Shown here: positions 1 to 10,103 of the stretch, piece after piece | Numbering within the stretch: position 1 is the stretch's first letter | How the letters are laid out: each line of letters opens with the position of its first letter | DNA from: JAGXRK01 sp963714415 | GTDB lineage: Bacteria > Bacteroidota > Ignavibacteria > Ignavibacteriales > Ignavibacteriaceae | DNA: 64,000 bases | Assembly: GCA_963714415.1 (NCBI GenBank) | Contig: CAVQOL010000015.1 | Span: forward strand, 75,670-139,669 | Reading direction: 5' to 3' | Notes under the pieces: model-generated | Told to the model about the DNA's origin: nothing | Database searches by the model: none | The model's input: only the letters and a program-made list of their open reading frames with translations | Position numbers and translations under genes: made by a program

Positions 1-3
1 TAG

Positions 4-61
4 CCCCGACCTTTAGGTCGGGGTATTTGAAAATTCACGAAACATAGACGGGCTTTAGCCC
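4..61. repeat. Two adjacent palindromes
   Basis: Two hairpins lie next to each other: positions 4-23 (CCCCGACC, loop TTTA, GGTCGGGG) and 50-61 (GGGCT-TT-AGCCC). Neither is followed by a clean T-run, so a rho-independent terminator for a gene left of the window is possible but not clear. The first resembles the hairpin CCCCGATA-TT-TATCGGGG inside the attC-like site near 17.39 kb, which suggests a dispersed palindrome family. Confidence 0.5.
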
Positions 62-164
62 TTACATGTGAATGAATTCAATTTGAATTATTAACAATAT
101 TGGAACGCGAATTAAATTTCGTTTTCTATTAGATAAACTTTTATATGTTTAACAAGGAATTAAA

Positions 165-1070
165 TTGAGCAATTATTATAGACCAGGTGGATTTGGAGGA
201 TTCAGTCTTTTTCCTCCGGTAATTAAGACTTTACTTATAACTAATCTTGCTGTGTTTTTTATTCAAATTCTCGGCAATGAAATTATTGTATCAGGAGACC
301 TTGTACTAAGTCAGGTTCTGTTAAAGTATTTTGCTCTTATTCCGATTGGTACGTTCTCTGATGCTTCATTTTATCCCTGGCAATTAATAACATATCAATT
401 TATGCATGGCGATTTTAGTCATATCTTTTTCAATATGTTCGCATTGTGGATGTTCGGAATGGAAATCGAAAATATGTGGGGCTCTAAAAAGTTTCTAATC
501 TTTTATTTAACTGCAGGTGTTGTTGCAGGATTATGCCATTTATTTTTATCTCCATTATTAGGAGCAATTGCTGCTCCAACAATCGGTGCTTCAGGTGCTG
601 TCTTTGGTGTATTGATAGCGTTCGCATTATTTTTTCCCAATAGATATATTTTCCTTTATTTCCTTATTCCGGTTAAAGCGAAATATCTTATCGGATTTTT
701 AATTGTATTCGAATTTCTTGCAATAAACAGTGCACAAAGTAACATTGCTCACCTTGCACATCTTGGTGGAGCGCTCGCAGGCTTTCTGTTCATCTGGTTT
801 GATAAATCAAGTAACATTGATCTAAAGAGTATGATCAGAAGAAATAGATTTAAAAGCTCTGCATCTTCATCAAGTTCAAGGTTTAATATTTTTAATCGTG
901 ATGATAATATTCAGGAAGCAAAATATCATGACATCAATTCTGATAAAGACAAAAAAGTTGAAGTTACACAAGAAGAGATTGACAAAATACTTGATAAGAT
1001 CAGTCAGAGCGGCTACCAGAATTTAACTGAACGCGAAAAGAAAATTTTATTTGAAGCTAGTAAGAATTAA
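165..1070 (+). CDS. Rhomboid family intramembrane serine protease
   Basis: Membrane-embedded serine protease expected to cleave transmembrane substrates; the substrate is unknown. About six hydrophobic segments fill residues 20-212. The family signatures are present: HGDFSHIFFNM (81-91), the nucleophile motif GASGAVFG with Ser143, and AHLGGALAGF with His199 as the dyad partner. After the last membrane segment come a serine-rich linker (about 230-240) and a C-terminal helical motif ending LTEREKKILFEASK, a tail often seen on Bacteroidota rhomboids. The start is TTG at 165, chosen because AAGGA lies just upstream and no ATG fits. The next gene follows after 8 bp, so the two are probably co-transcribed. 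Confidence 0.93.
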   Translation: MSNYYRPGGFGGFSLFPPVIKTLLITNLAVFFIQILGNEIIVSGDLVLSQVLLKYFALIPIGTFSDASFYPWQLITYQFMHGDFSHIFFNMFALWMFGMEIENMWGSKKFLIFYLTAGVVAGLCHLFLSPLLGAIAAPTIGASGAVFGVLIAFALFFPNRYIFLYFLIPVKAKYLIGFLIVFEFLAINSAQSNIAHLAHLGGALAGFLFIWFDKSSNIDLKSMIRRNRFKSSASSSSSRFNIFNRDDNIQEAKYHDINSDKDKKVEVTQEEIDKILDKISQSGYQNLTEREKKILFEASKN

Positions 1071-1078
1071 CAATATTT

Positions 1079-1390
1079 GTGAAATCTTTTTATTTAATAT
1101 TGCCGTTCGTTTTATTCTTTACTTTTTGTTCAGAGGAAGCCCCTGTTCCTGAAGAAAAATTAATTCTTGTTTACACTGATCTGATGTTTGCTCAGGATAC
1201 AGCGTCAGTAAATTCTAAGAATGTTGATTCATTAAAAACTGAAGTTTTCAATCGGCATGAAATTACAGAAGAAGACTATCAGAAGACTTTAGAGTTTTAT
1301 AATGAATCGCCAGAACGTTGGGAAAAGTTTTTTGAAAAAGTAATTGAATACGTGGAGAGTCTTAAAACTAAACCAACTGATCCCGAGTAA
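1079..1390 (+). CDS. Small lipoprotein, DUF4296-like
   Basis: 103-residue protein with an N-terminal hydrophobic segment ending in a lipobox-like FTFC (Cys17), so probably a lipoprotein. The mature part is helical and charged, with the pattern ITEEDYQKTLEFYNESPERW (about 61-80) typical of the Bacteroidota DUF4296 family; the function of that family is unknown. It starts at GTG 1079, eight bases after the rhomboid stop, and its end overlaps the convergent end of the recQ 3' half by 23 bp. The family assignment is from pattern recognition only. Confidence 0.7.
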   Translation: MKSFYLILPFVLFFTFCSEEAPVPEEKLILVYTDLMFAQDTASVNSKNVDSLKTEVFNRHEITEEDYQKTLEFYNESPERWEKFFEKVIEYVESLKTKPTDPE

Positions 1391-2075
1391 ATTTTCGTTT
1401 TGCAATCGCAATTCTTAAAAGAGCAAAACTTATATCACCTTTTATCCGCCCTTTTAATTCCTTTAAGTCAACGTAACCTTTGTCAATTTCCTCATTAATC
1501 AGATTCAGTGTATCGGATTTAAACAAATGTTTTATTTCTGTTTGTGGTAAATATTGAAGTATGGTTTCAATTTGCATTGATATTACTGCTTCATTTAGTT
1601 TTCTTAGTGAAGAAATCTCTTCTAATGTTTGTCCTTTAATTAAGAGATTATAAGTATCAATAATGTTATTTGGAATTTTACCCTTAGGCAATTTACCGGT
1701 TTCTTTATTTAATGATTTCTGAACCTCTTCAAGAATTTCATTACCGATTTTATTAAACATTCTTTGATTAAATCCATGCAAAGAAATTAATTCAAATCTA
1801 TTTTTTGGCTTCTTTCTTGATATTTCTGCTAATATGCTATCCGGACAAATCACTTCTGGCGTTTGCAAAAATCTTTTCGACACTTCCTTTCTGATTTCAC
1901 GCAATTTATGAAAAAGCTCCAGGTTGCTATCGAAATGTTCTTCTTTTACCGGTTCTTGTAAAACTTCGATTTCATTTTCTTTTTTAACAAGAATATATGT
2001 TCTTTTCTTTCCGGTTAAACCAGAAATTCTTCCTTCATTTAACAGACTATTAAGAGCAGATTTAATTTCTGACAA
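1368..2075 (-). CDS. recQ: RecQ C-terminal half (HRDC and helix-turn-helix), out of frame
   Basis: Continuation of the helicase encoded just upstream, in a different frame. Residues 1-30 (SEIKSALNSLLNEGRI) finish a winged-helix RQC-type domain begun in the upstream frame. Residues about 48-125 form an HRDC domain (LFHKLREIRKEVSKR, then LHGFNQRMFNKIGNEIL). Residues about 140-235 look like the HTH_40-type domain found at the C-terminus of Bacteroidota RecQ. The frame opens with TTG at 2075 and overlaps the upstream frame by 14 bp. Removing one G of the GG at 2076-2077 (minus-strand reading) restores a single RecQ of about 865 residues. Separate translation from the TTG is possible, but I see no ribosome-binding site. 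Confidence 0.8.
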   Translation of the reverse strand: MSEIKSALNSLLNEGRISGLTGKKRTYILVKKENEIEVLQEPVKEEHFDSNLELFHKLREIRKEVSKRFLQTPEVICPDSILAEISRKKPKNRFELISLHGFNQRMFNKIGNEILEEVQKSLNKETGKLPKGKIPNNIIDTYNLLIKGQTLEEISSLRKLNEAVISMQIETILQYLPQTEIKHLFKSDTLNLINEEIDKGYVDLKELKGRIKGDISFALLRIAIAKRKFTRDQLV

Positions 2076-3960
2076 CCGAATAATTTGTCAAAGTTGAAAA
2101 AGTTGTGAGTCCGGGAAATTCATCTTTATTATCTTTTCCTCTTACAAATGAAATAAGATCTTTCTCTGAAATCGGGTTATCATATTCGGTAAAAGATTGA
2201 AGCAGGATTTCTTTGACATATTCAAGGCTGGCGGATGGAAAAGTTTTACTGCGGTTACAATTGTCGCATTTATTGCATTTGTAATTTTCTACATTCTCAC
2301 TGAAATATTTTAGAATAACTTTAAATCTGCAATCATCTGAATAAACATAGTCAATCATCTTATCAAGTTTTTTCTGACCGTTAAGATAATTCTCATTTAT
2401 TCTTTTATAATTTAATCTAAGCTCCTCAGATTTCACTCTTGGTTGAGTTAGTCTTACTAAATCTTTAGAATCAAATTCTGTGAATTCAGCAAATCCAAAA
2501 TTTTCCAATAGTGTAAGAGTCTCTTTCAATTCATCAATAGTAAATCCGCTTTCAACAGAAATTTTTGGAGTTGAAAATTTTATTCTCTTTGTGAAAATGT
2601 CATTTCCAAACTTCTTCAATAAGAAAAGACTGACATCTTTTAGAAGATCGTTGCCTGTTTTTTTAAGAAAATTCTGAAGCTTTTGTATACTAACGATAAA
2701 TTTAACAGAAGCATTAGATGAATACTCTGATGCTGTTGATATATATTTTGACTCTTCAAGATACTTTAATGATGAATGGATTAATCCCACGGAAATATCC
2801 ATACCCGAATAATTTTTTATGTAATCAGGATTTATTGAAATTTCCTTATCACTGATATTACCAAGTGCGATTTGTGCATAATCGCATATTGCATCATAAA
2901 TTTTTTGAATTACCACTTTGGTAGGGTATGAAATAGACAGAAAATAATTATGAATGTTTATATCGTTATCATCATGCAGAAGAAATGCAAAAGAATCTTT
3001 ACCGTCTCTTCCAGCTCTGCCGATTTCCTGATAATAATTTTCAATTGTACCGGGAGTGTTGTAGTGAACAATTAGTCTTATATCTTTTTTATCAATTCCC
3101 ATTCCGAATGCATTAGTGGCTGCTATAACAGGAAGCTTGTCGTTAATAAAATCATCCTGTATTCTTCTTCGTATTTCTGCGGGCAGACCTGCATGATAAT
3201 ATTCGCATTTAACTTTATTGAGTACAAGATACTCTGTTACTTCTTCTGCGCGTTTACGTGATGAAGTGTAAATTATTGCCGGAGTTCCAAATTGCCTAAT
3301 CAGACTTAATGTTTTTTCTTTTTTGGTTTTTGTAAGATGCAAACTGATATGAATATTATCACGTTCAAATCCTTTTACAAAAATCCTGGGATTTTTCAAT
3401 CCTAACTGTTTAACAACATCATCAACAACCTCTGGAGTGGCAGTTGCAGTGAAAGTCGATATTTTTTTGATTTCGATGAAATCGACAAAGTCTTTTATCT
3501 TTGTATAGCTTGGTCTGAAATGATGACCCCATTCGCTTATGCAATGAGCTTCATCAACAAACAGAAAAGACGGAGATAAATTTTTTATTCTTTCAGCAAG
3601 CTGAACATTGCCAAGTTTTTCAGGAGATAGATAAAGCAGTTTAATCCTGCCGTACTGAATATTTTGAAGAACAGATTCTGACTCTTGAAAACTCATTGTA
3701 CTGTTTATAAAAGCAGCAATTTCCTTTTTCTTGTTTAATGAATCGACCTGGTCTTTCATCAAAGCAATTAATGGAGAAATTACAATTGAAAAATTATCTG
3801 AAATAATTGAAGGTATCTGGTAACAAATAGATTTTCCTGCACCGGTTGGAAGTACGGCTACAACATTGTTTCCCTCGAGTATTGAGTCGATTATTTCTTC
3901 CTGCCCAAGTCGGAATGAAGAATAACCGTAAAAGTCTTTTAATATTTCAATTGGATTCAT
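2062..3960 (-). CDS. recQ: RecQ-type ATP-dependent DNA helicase, N-terminal two thirds
   Basis: 3'-5' DNA helicase for recombination and fork repair. Helicase motifs are complete: Walker A LPTGAGKS (38-45), DEAH box 137-140, TFTATAT (170-176) and motif VI QEIGRAGRDG (312-321). A four-cysteine zinc site (CRFKVILKY...CNKCDNC) follows near residue 545. The frame then terminates as NYSVVRN inside the winged-helix domain, where the downstream frame (1368-2075) continues the same protein, so this is one recQ split by a +1 shift. The ATG at 3960 is preferred over the TTG at 3963. It is transcribed divergently from the gene at 4130. Confidence 0.92.
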   Translation of the reverse strand: MNPIEILKDFYGYSSFRLGQEEIIDSILEGNNVVAVLPTGAGKSICYQIPSIISDNFSIVISPLIALMKDQVDSLNKKKEIAAFINSTMSFQESESVLQNIQYGRIKLLYLSPEKLGNVQLAERIKNLSPSFLFVDEAHCISEWGHHFRPSYTKIKDFVDFIEIKKISTFTATATPEVVDDVVKQLGLKNPRIFVKGFERDNIHISLHLTKTKKEKTLSLIRQFGTPAIIYTSSRKRAEEVTEYLVLNKVKCEYYHAGLPAEIRRRIQDDFINDKLPVIAATNAFGMGIDKKDIRLIVHYNTPGTIENYYQEIGRAGRDGKDSFAFLLHDDNDINIHNYFLSISYPTKVVIQKIYDAICDYAQIALGNISDKEISINPDYIKNYSGMDISVGLIHSSLKYLEESKYISTASEYSSNASVKFIVSIQKLQNFLKKTGNDLLKDVSLFLLKKFGNDIFTKRIKFSTPKISVESGFTIDELKETLTLLENFGFAEFTEFDSKDLVRLTQPRVKSEELRLNYKRINENYLNGQKKLDKMIDYVYSDDCRFKVILKYFSENVENYKCNKCDNCNRSKTFPSASLEYVKEILLQSFTEYDNPISEKDLISFVRGKDNKDEFPGLTTFSTLTNYSVVRN

Positions 3961-4129
3961 CAAATGTGATTAAAAACTTTAATTATTCTTTAATAAAGTA
4001 ATATTTACACAAGCACAATTTAAAAATAAGCAAAATGTTGCTTGATCACTTATTAAAATCTGGCTAAATATTTGTTTCATAAAATATTAACTTAAAATTG
4101 AGTAAATAAAAATTAATAAAGAGGACAAA

Positions 4130-6655
4130 ATGAAGTTTCTGCTGATACTCATTCTCACGTCAATTATCGGCTTACAAAGTAACGCGCAGGTTAAAAAACC
4201 TATTAAATCATTAGATGAACTTATGCCGGAAGGAATATTTTCACAAGTTCCTGATAATATTCGCAACTCGAAACCTTATTTAAGACAGAGATGGTTTTAT
4301 GAGCAGAGAGCTTATCCGTATGATAACATTCCAGAAGATGCATATCAAAAATCGTTAGATCAAAAAAATAGTCTCCGCAAAACAAACAGCGAACAAAATT
4401 TTCCAAATTTTAACTGGACAAATCTCGGACCCACACCGGGTTATTATTTTTCCTATGGAAATATTTCAAGCAGGATAGTTACTGGTGCTTATCATCCAAC
4501 GAATCCAAATGTAATTTATGTCGGCCCGGCAAATGGAGGAGTATGGAAATCCACAAATAGTGGTTTAAACTGGTCATCCCTTTCAGATTATGAATCATCA
4601 TTATCAATGGGAGCCATTGCGATCGATCCTGTTAATCCGGATATTGTTTACGCAGGAACAGGTGAAGCAACTTATTCCGGTGCTTCATATTATGGCAGAG
4701 GTTTACTGAAATCTACTGATGCAGGAGCTACCTGGACAAATTTAACTACAGGTCTTCCATCTTCAACTTATTTTTCAAGATTAAAAATCAGACCAAATAA
4801 TAACACACAACTTCTTGCAGCTTTGGGATACAGCGGATTATATCGCAGCACAAACTCCGGCGCAAGCTGGACACAAATCAAATCAGGCAGAGTTGACGAT
4901 GTCGTATTCTCTCCTTCAGGTGATACAGCTTTTGCAGTAGGTTCCGGAATTGGAATTATGAGATCTGTTGATGGTGGTGCAACTTTTGCAAATTATGGAT
5001 CTTCAGGTTTAGCATCAGGTACACGTACTCATTTTGATTTGGCTCAATCTAATCCATCAGTAATGTGGGCAGCAGTCTATGGATCGAATACTGTCTCCGT
5101 ATATAAATCAACCGATTATGGAGTAAACTGGAATTCCAATAACTATGCCTTCGGATTTTGCCGATTTAGACGGACAGGCATGGTACGATTTATATTGCAT
5201 TATTAATCCCAGAAATCATAATAAAGTTTATATCGGGACAATAGATATTTTTAGCACAGCAGATGGTAATACATTTACGAATATAACTAATGGTTATTCC
5301 GGAGGTAATGTTCATGTTGATCAGCATTATATCTTTTTTCACCCTACACAAGAAAATACAATAATTTCTTGTAACGACGGTGGAATATGGAGATCAACAA
5401 ATAATGGCTCGTCTTTTACTAATTTAAATCAGAATTTAACTTTAACTCAGTTTTATAGGATTACAGCAAGTCCCTTTGTCGCTACTAGAATACTTGGCGG
5501 AACACAGGATAATGGAACGCAGCAGACAAATGCAACATCAAACTGGGCTGCTGTTTATGGCGGTGACGGTGGTGAAGTTTGTTTCAATCCGATTAGTTCC
5601 AGCTTCATTCTTGGTGAAACTCAGTATGGTGGAATTTTCAGAACTACAAACGGCGGTTCGTACTTGGAGTTCTGCTGTATCCGGTATAAACAGTTCTGAA
5701 AATGCAGCGTGGGTCGGCACCCATAATTCATCATCCAACTGTTTCCGGTACTTTTTATACAGCTCGACAAAGCATATATAAATCTACAAACAACGGGTCA
5801 TCTTGGATATCGATATCAAATAATGTAAACGGGACGGATGCCGTTAGAGAATTAGCACAAAGCAAAACCGATCCGAATATTATGTTCGCAACTTCAGGTA
5901 GCCAGGTCTTTAAATCAACTGATGAAGGTGTTAACTGGACAAATGTTACAGCAGGATTACCGAGCAGAACAATAACATCGGTTTATGTTCATCCTACAAA
6001 CTCAAACGAAGTGTTGTTAACTTTTTCCGGTTTTGGAACAAGCAAGGTTTATAAATCAATTAATGGCGGAAGCACATGGATTACAATAAACGGAAATCTG
6101 CCTGATTCACCGGTTAACGATTTGCTGCTTTTTACTAATCACACAGGTTATCCGAACACTTATTTTGCAGCTACAGATATTGGTGTATTTGTAACTACCG
6201 ATAACGGGGTAGATTGGGTTGAAATTGGAAATGGCTTACCCAATACTGTTATAATGCATCTGGATTATTCACCTTCAAATAATAAGTTAAGAGCAGGCAC
6301 TCATGGACGTGGTGTTTACGAAACAGTAGTTGATTTCGGTAATCCGGTTTCTGTTGAAGACACGTTTACTCCGTCTGAAATAAATATATCTCAGAATTAT
6401 CCGAATCCTTTTAATCCATCTACAACTATAAAATATTCTATAAATCAGGATGGAAGAGTAAGATTAGCAGTTTATAATCCTATTGGACAGGAAGTTGAAG
6501 AATTAATCGCTGCATATCAAACACAAGGCACTTATGAGACAGTATGGAATGCCGGGAACCGTGCATCAGGAATTTATTTCTATTTGTTTGAATTGATAGG
6601 TTCAAACGGCGAATTAATTCACAAAGAAATGAAAAAATTAGTATTGATTAAATAA
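4130..6655 (+). pseudogene. Secreted sortilin/BNR-type propeller protein with T9SS tail, three frameshifts
   Basis: Exported protein of about 840 residues if read through. A signal peptide (MKFLLILILTSIIGLQSNAQ) is followed by repeated propeller units such as GGVWKSTNSGLNW, RSTNSGASWTQI and KSTDEGVNWTNV. These Asp-box-like repeats resemble sortilin or GH74-type propellers; no catalytic residues can be assigned. A T9SS tail (NYPNPFNPSTTIKYSI ... KKLVLIK) ends the protein. Reading moves from the first frame (4130 to about 5150) to a second (about 5150-5655), a third (about 5655-5710) and back to the first (to 6655). All three shifts are +1, so the original frame returns. A good ribosome-binding site (AAGAGGA) precedes the ATG. 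Confidence 0.8.
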
Positions 6656-6677
6656 ATCAAGAATCAGAAGCCAAATC

Positions 6678-6710
6678 AAAAAAGGCAATTCCTGTGGAGT
6701 TGCCTTTTTT
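6678..6710 (+). terminator. Rho-independent terminator
   Basis: The hairpin AAAAAAGGCAA ... TTGCCTTTTTT lies 23 bp after the stop of the secreted propeller gene. The A-run on the left and T-run on the right give a classic intrinsic terminator. No convergent gene needs it. Confidence 0.85.
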
Positions 6711-6975
6711 ATATCACAATTTTTATTGTTCTAAAATTAAAATTTTAACCTTAAAATAATCTTTTTTATTTGTAATTTTGTGCGGCGTTATTGAATTTAT
6801 TTTTAAGGTTAAGTTTTGTCTGGTTCTCTAATAAATATAGATCATTTTTGTCCTGACACATGGAAAAAAATCTTGTTAGAGTTCAATTCATTTTTAAACT
6901 CTTCATTTAATTCAATTCGAAAAGAATATTAAATTTAAAAAATCTGGAAGGTAGAAAAATCGTTAAGGTAAAAAT

Positions 6976-7911
6976 ATGCAGGATGAAAATTTAAGATTAG
7001 AAGATTTATTAAGTGCATCAACTGCAACGGATGCAAAACCCGGTATAAATATCGTTGCTATTATTGGAGCAGGAGTTATGGGGCAGGGAATAGGACAAAC
7101 AATTGCAGCGCACGGTTTTGAAGTCCTCATGGTTGAAAGAGATATCAATCTGCTGGAAAAATCTAAGATTCATTTAGCAGACAGTATTGACTATGAAATC
7201 AAACGCTGGTCAATGACAAATTCCGATAAGAAGGCAATTCTTGGCAGAATAAAATGGCAAAACGATTTAAAGAACATAAATGAGTACGATCTTATTATTG
7301 AAGCGGTTGAAGAAGATTTTGGTATTAAGGTTAAGGTTTTCCAGGAACTTGATAAGCTTGCAAAGAAAGAAGCAATATTTGTTTCTAACACTTCAACTTT
7401 AAGTCTTACTAAAATTTCTGAAAAAACATCCAGACCGGACAAGATGATTGGTCTTCACTTTCTAAATCCGGTTCCAAAAATACCGCTAGTTGAAATTGTA
7501 AAATGTTTACATACTTCAAATGAAACTGTAAATTTCGTTAAAGAATTTGTCTCTAAAATTGGAAAAACTCCCGTTGAGGTTTATGAGTATCCGGGATTTA
7601 TCACTACGCGTTCGATAGTTCCGCTCATCAATGAAGCAATGCATATCCTGTTGGAAGGTATTGCGACAGCTAAAGATATTGATACAGCTATGAAGCTTGG
7701 TTATAACTTCCAGTACGGTCCGCTTGAAATGGCTGATTCGATGGGACTTGATGAAGTGCTTACCTGGATGGAAACATTATGGGGAACTCTTGGCGAACCT
7801 AGATACCGACCAAATGCTCTGCTAAGAAAGCTTGTTCGCGAAAGAAAGCTCGGCAAAAAAACCGGTGAAGGTATTTTTAAATATGACGAACACGGAAACA
7901 AAATATCATAG
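6976..7911 (+). CDS. 3-hydroxyacyl-CoA (3-hydroxybutyryl-CoA) dehydrogenase
   Basis: NAD-dependent oxidation/reduction at C3 of 3-hydroxyacyl-CoA, in fatty-acid oxidation or butyrate-type metabolism. The Rossmann motif IIGAGVMGQGIG (29-40) follows a 25-residue N-terminal extension. Catalytic-family motifs are SNTSTL (138-143), GLHFLNPVP with His161 as general base, and MADSMGLDEVL in the C-terminal dimerisation domain. Length (311) is close to the usual 280-290 plus the extension. AAGG precedes the ATG at suitable distance. It heads a compact run with ackA and an SDR gene; I infer, without proof, a link to acyl-CoA and acetate energy metabolism. Confidence 0.9.
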   Translation: MQDENLRLEDLLSASTATDAKPGINIVAIIGAGVMGQGIGQTIAAHGFEVLMVERDINLLEKSKIHLADSIDYEIKRWSMTNSDKKAILGRIKWQNDLKNINEYDLIIEAVEEDFGIKVKVFQELDKLAKKEAIFVSNTSTLSLTKISEKTSRPDKMIGLHFLNPVPKIPLVEIVKCLHTSNETVNFVKEFVSKIGKTPVEVYEYPGFITTRSIVPLINEAMHILLEGIATAKDIDTAMKLGYNFQYGPLEMADSMGLDEVLTWMETLWGTLGEPRYRPNALLRKLVRERKLGKKTGEGIFKYDEHGNKIS

Positions 7912-7954
7912 TTCTTTTTAGGGGAAATTATTAAATCAAATACGGAAAAATGAA

Positions 7955-9154
7955 ATGAAAGTTTTAGTTTTAAATTGCGGAAGCTCATCAATTAAATATC
8001 AGTTTTTCGATACCGATACAAAGACAGCACTTGCAAAAGGATTGGTTGATAGAATTGGTATGGCAGGTGCGGTTCTTAGTCATCAGCGTTACGATGGTGA
8101 TAAAATAAAAATTGCAGGTGAAATTCTTGATCACCAAATTGCAATTGAATATGTGCTTGGAGTAATGCTCAGTAAAAATCACGGAGTTATTGACGATAAA
8201 AAAGATATTGAAGCCGTTGGACATAGAGTAGTTCACGGTGGTGAAACATTTTCAGATTCAGTTTTGATAACGGAAGAAGTTGTTAATGTTTTAACAGAAA
8301 ATATTGAGTTAGCACCTCTGCACAATCCTCCTAATATAAAAGGTATTCAGGCTTGTCAGAGAATTTTACCAGATACCCCTCAGTGCGGTGTATTCGATAC
8401 AGCTTTTCATTCACACATGCCTCCTAAAGCATATTTGTATGGGATACCATTCGAACTATATAAGAAGCATAAAATTAGAAGATATGGTTTTCACGGAGCA
8501 TCGCATCTTTTCGTTTCTCATCGGGCTGCTAAAATGACGGGAAAGAAAATAGAAGATCTTAAAATAATTACTGCACATCTTGGTAATGGCTGCAGTATGG
8601 CTGCCGTTGATAAAGGAATTTCTGTTGATACAACAATGGGATTCACTCCTCTCGAAGGTTTACTGATGGGAACCAGAAGCGGTGATCTCGATCCTTCTTT
8701 AATACTCTATATTATGAGCAAAGAAGGTTTAACTGTTGGTGAGGCGGGTACACTTTTAAACAAGCATAGCGGACTTATCGGTATCAGTGGTGAAAGCAGC
8801 GATATGCGTGAAATTCTTGCAGCGGTTAAAGATAAACAGAAAAGATCTGAGTATGCCTTTGAAATATTTTGTTACAGAATTAAAAAATATATCGGTGCAT
8901 ATATTGCGGCAATGGGCGGATTAGATGTTTTAGTTTTTACCGGTGGCATTGGCGAAAATGCTCTTGAGGTTAGAGAAAATGTTTGCAGCAATATGAAGTT
9001 TCTTGGAATTGAACTTGATGAATTTAAAAATCAAAACAACGAAGAAATAATTTCTAAGGATAATTCTAAAGTTAAAGTATTCAGAATTCCAACTAATGAA
9101 GAATTAGTTATTGCTTTAGATACAGATAGAATAGTTTCTGAAATAAATAAATAG
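7955..9154 (+). CDS. ackA: Acetate kinase
   Basis: Interconverts acetate plus ATP and acetyl phosphate; cytosolic and usually fermentative. Full length at 399 residues. Visible signatures: N-terminal VLNCGSSSIKY (Asn7), VGHRVVHGGETF with Arg91, GVFDTAFH with Asp148, YGFHGASH with His180, AHLGNGCS, GTRSGDLDP with Arg241, and FTGGIGENA near the C-terminus. It lies 43 bp after the hydroxyacyl-CoA dehydrogenase and 10 bp before the SDR. No phosphotransacetylase gene is in the window. Confidence 0.97.
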   Translation: MKVLVLNCGSSSIKYQFFDTDTKTALAKGLVDRIGMAGAVLSHQRYDGDKIKIAGEILDHQIAIEYVLGVMLSKNHGVIDDKKDIEAVGHRVVHGGETFSDSVLITEEVVNVLTENIELAPLHNPPNIKGIQACQRILPDTPQCGVFDTAFHSHMPPKAYLYGIPFELYKKHKIRRYGFHGASHLFVSHRAAKMTGKKIEDLKIITAHLGNGCSMAAVDKGISVDTTMGFTPLEGLLMGTRSGDLDPSLILYIMSKEGLTVGEAGTLLNKHSGLIGISGESSDMREILAAVKDKQKRSEYAFEIFCYRIKKYIGAYIAAMGGLDVLVFTGGIGENALEVRENVCSNMKFLGIELDEFKNQNNEEIISKDNSKVKVFRIPTNEELVIALDTDRIVSEINK

Positions 9155-9164
9155 AAGGTTTGCT

Positions 9165-9956
9165 ATGGACCTCGGAATTAAAGGTAAAACTGTTCTGATA
9201 ACTGCTTCCAGTAAAGGCATTGGTAAAGCAGTTGCTGAAGGATTTGCAGCGGAAGGTTGTAATTTAGCCATCTGTTCCCGCAATAAGGAATCGCTTATTG
9301 AAACATCAAAGGAAATCCGATCGAAATATCAGGTTGAGCCTTTCTGGGGTGTTTGTGATTTAAATATCCTGAAGGATATAGAAAACTTCCATAATGCGGT
9401 TACAAAACAATTTGGCAATGTTGATATTCTTGTGAACAATTGTGGCGGACCGATTCCGGGATTTTTCAAGGATCTTTCCGAAGACGACTGGAACAATGCA
9501 TTTGCACAGGTTTTGCTTAGTGTTGTAAGGCTGTCACATCTTGTCCTTCCCGAAATGATTAAACAGGAATGGGGAAGAATTGTTAATGTAACGTCTGTTG
9601 CCGTAAAACAACCGGTGCAGAATCTTATGCTCTCGAATTCTTTGAGAGCCGGTGTAACCGGATTCGCAAAATCATTAAGTAATGAAGTCGGTAATAAAAA
9701 TATTACTGTTAACAATGTTGCTCCGGGTTATACTTTAACAAATCGTTTGTACGAACTGGCAGTAAATCGTGCAAAACTTTCAGGAAAATCTCATGAAGAA
9801 ATTCTTGCTGACATAGCAAGAGATGTTCCTTTGAACCGATTGGGCGGACCTGAGGAAATAGCATCTCTTATAGTTTTTCTTGCTTCTAATAAAGCAAGTT
9901 ATATAACGGGAACTACAATTCAGGTTGACGGTGGATCTACTAAAGCAATTTTTTAA
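9165..9956 (+). CDS. SDR-family oxidoreductase-like protein lacking the usual Tyr/Lys
   Basis: 263-residue protein with an SDR fold: cofactor motif TASSKGIG (13-20), NNCGG (91-95), Ser144 in NVTSV, and a C-terminal YITGTTIQVDGG. The catalytic YxxxK expected near residues 157-161 reads SNSLR, putting Ser157 and Arg161 in place of Tyr and Lys. This LSNSxR form marks a ketoacyl-ACP-reductase-like SDR subgroup recorded as lacking the canonical tetrad. Whether it reduces ketoacyl substrates is therefore uncertain. ATG at 9165 has AGAAGG upstream. Confidence 0.85.
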   Translation: MDLGIKGKTVLITASSKGIGKAVAEGFAAEGCNLAICSRNKESLIETSKEIRSKYQVEPFWGVCDLNILKDIENFHNAVTKQFGNVDILVNNCGGPIPGFFKDLSEDDWNNAFAQVLLSVVRLSHLVLPEMIKQEWGRIVNVTSVAVKQPVQNLMLSNSLRAGVTGFAKSLSNEVGNKNITVNNVAPGYTLTNRLYELAVNRAKLSGKSHEEILADIARDVPLNRLGGPEEIASLIVFLASNKASYITGTTIQVDGGSTKAIF

Positions 9957-9961
9957 TTAAA

Positions 9962-10084
9962 AATTTAGAATTACTAATTAGTATTAAAATAAAAACTTTA
10001 ATGATACAAGAAATTTAAACTGAAATTAGTATTGATCAAATAAATTCCTAATTCATAATTCCAGATTCCTAATTATTAATTTTC
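9962..10084. repeat. Degenerate 7-bp tandem repeats (two blocks)
   Basis: The gap between the SDR and flavoprotein genes holds two blocks with 7-bp periodicity. At 9962-9989: AATTTAG, AATTACT, AATTAGT, ATTAAAA. At 10043-10084: AATTCCT, AATTCAT, AATTCCA, GATTCCT, AATTATT, AATTTTC. Similar heptads occur in at least four other gaps of this window. Confidence 0.6.
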
Positions 10085-10103
10085 CTCATAGGCAGAGGAC
10101 ATA

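Noticed and set aside
4..23. Strong hairpin as a terminator for an upstream gene
   Set aside because: No T-run follows and a second palindrome lies close; kept only as a repeat.
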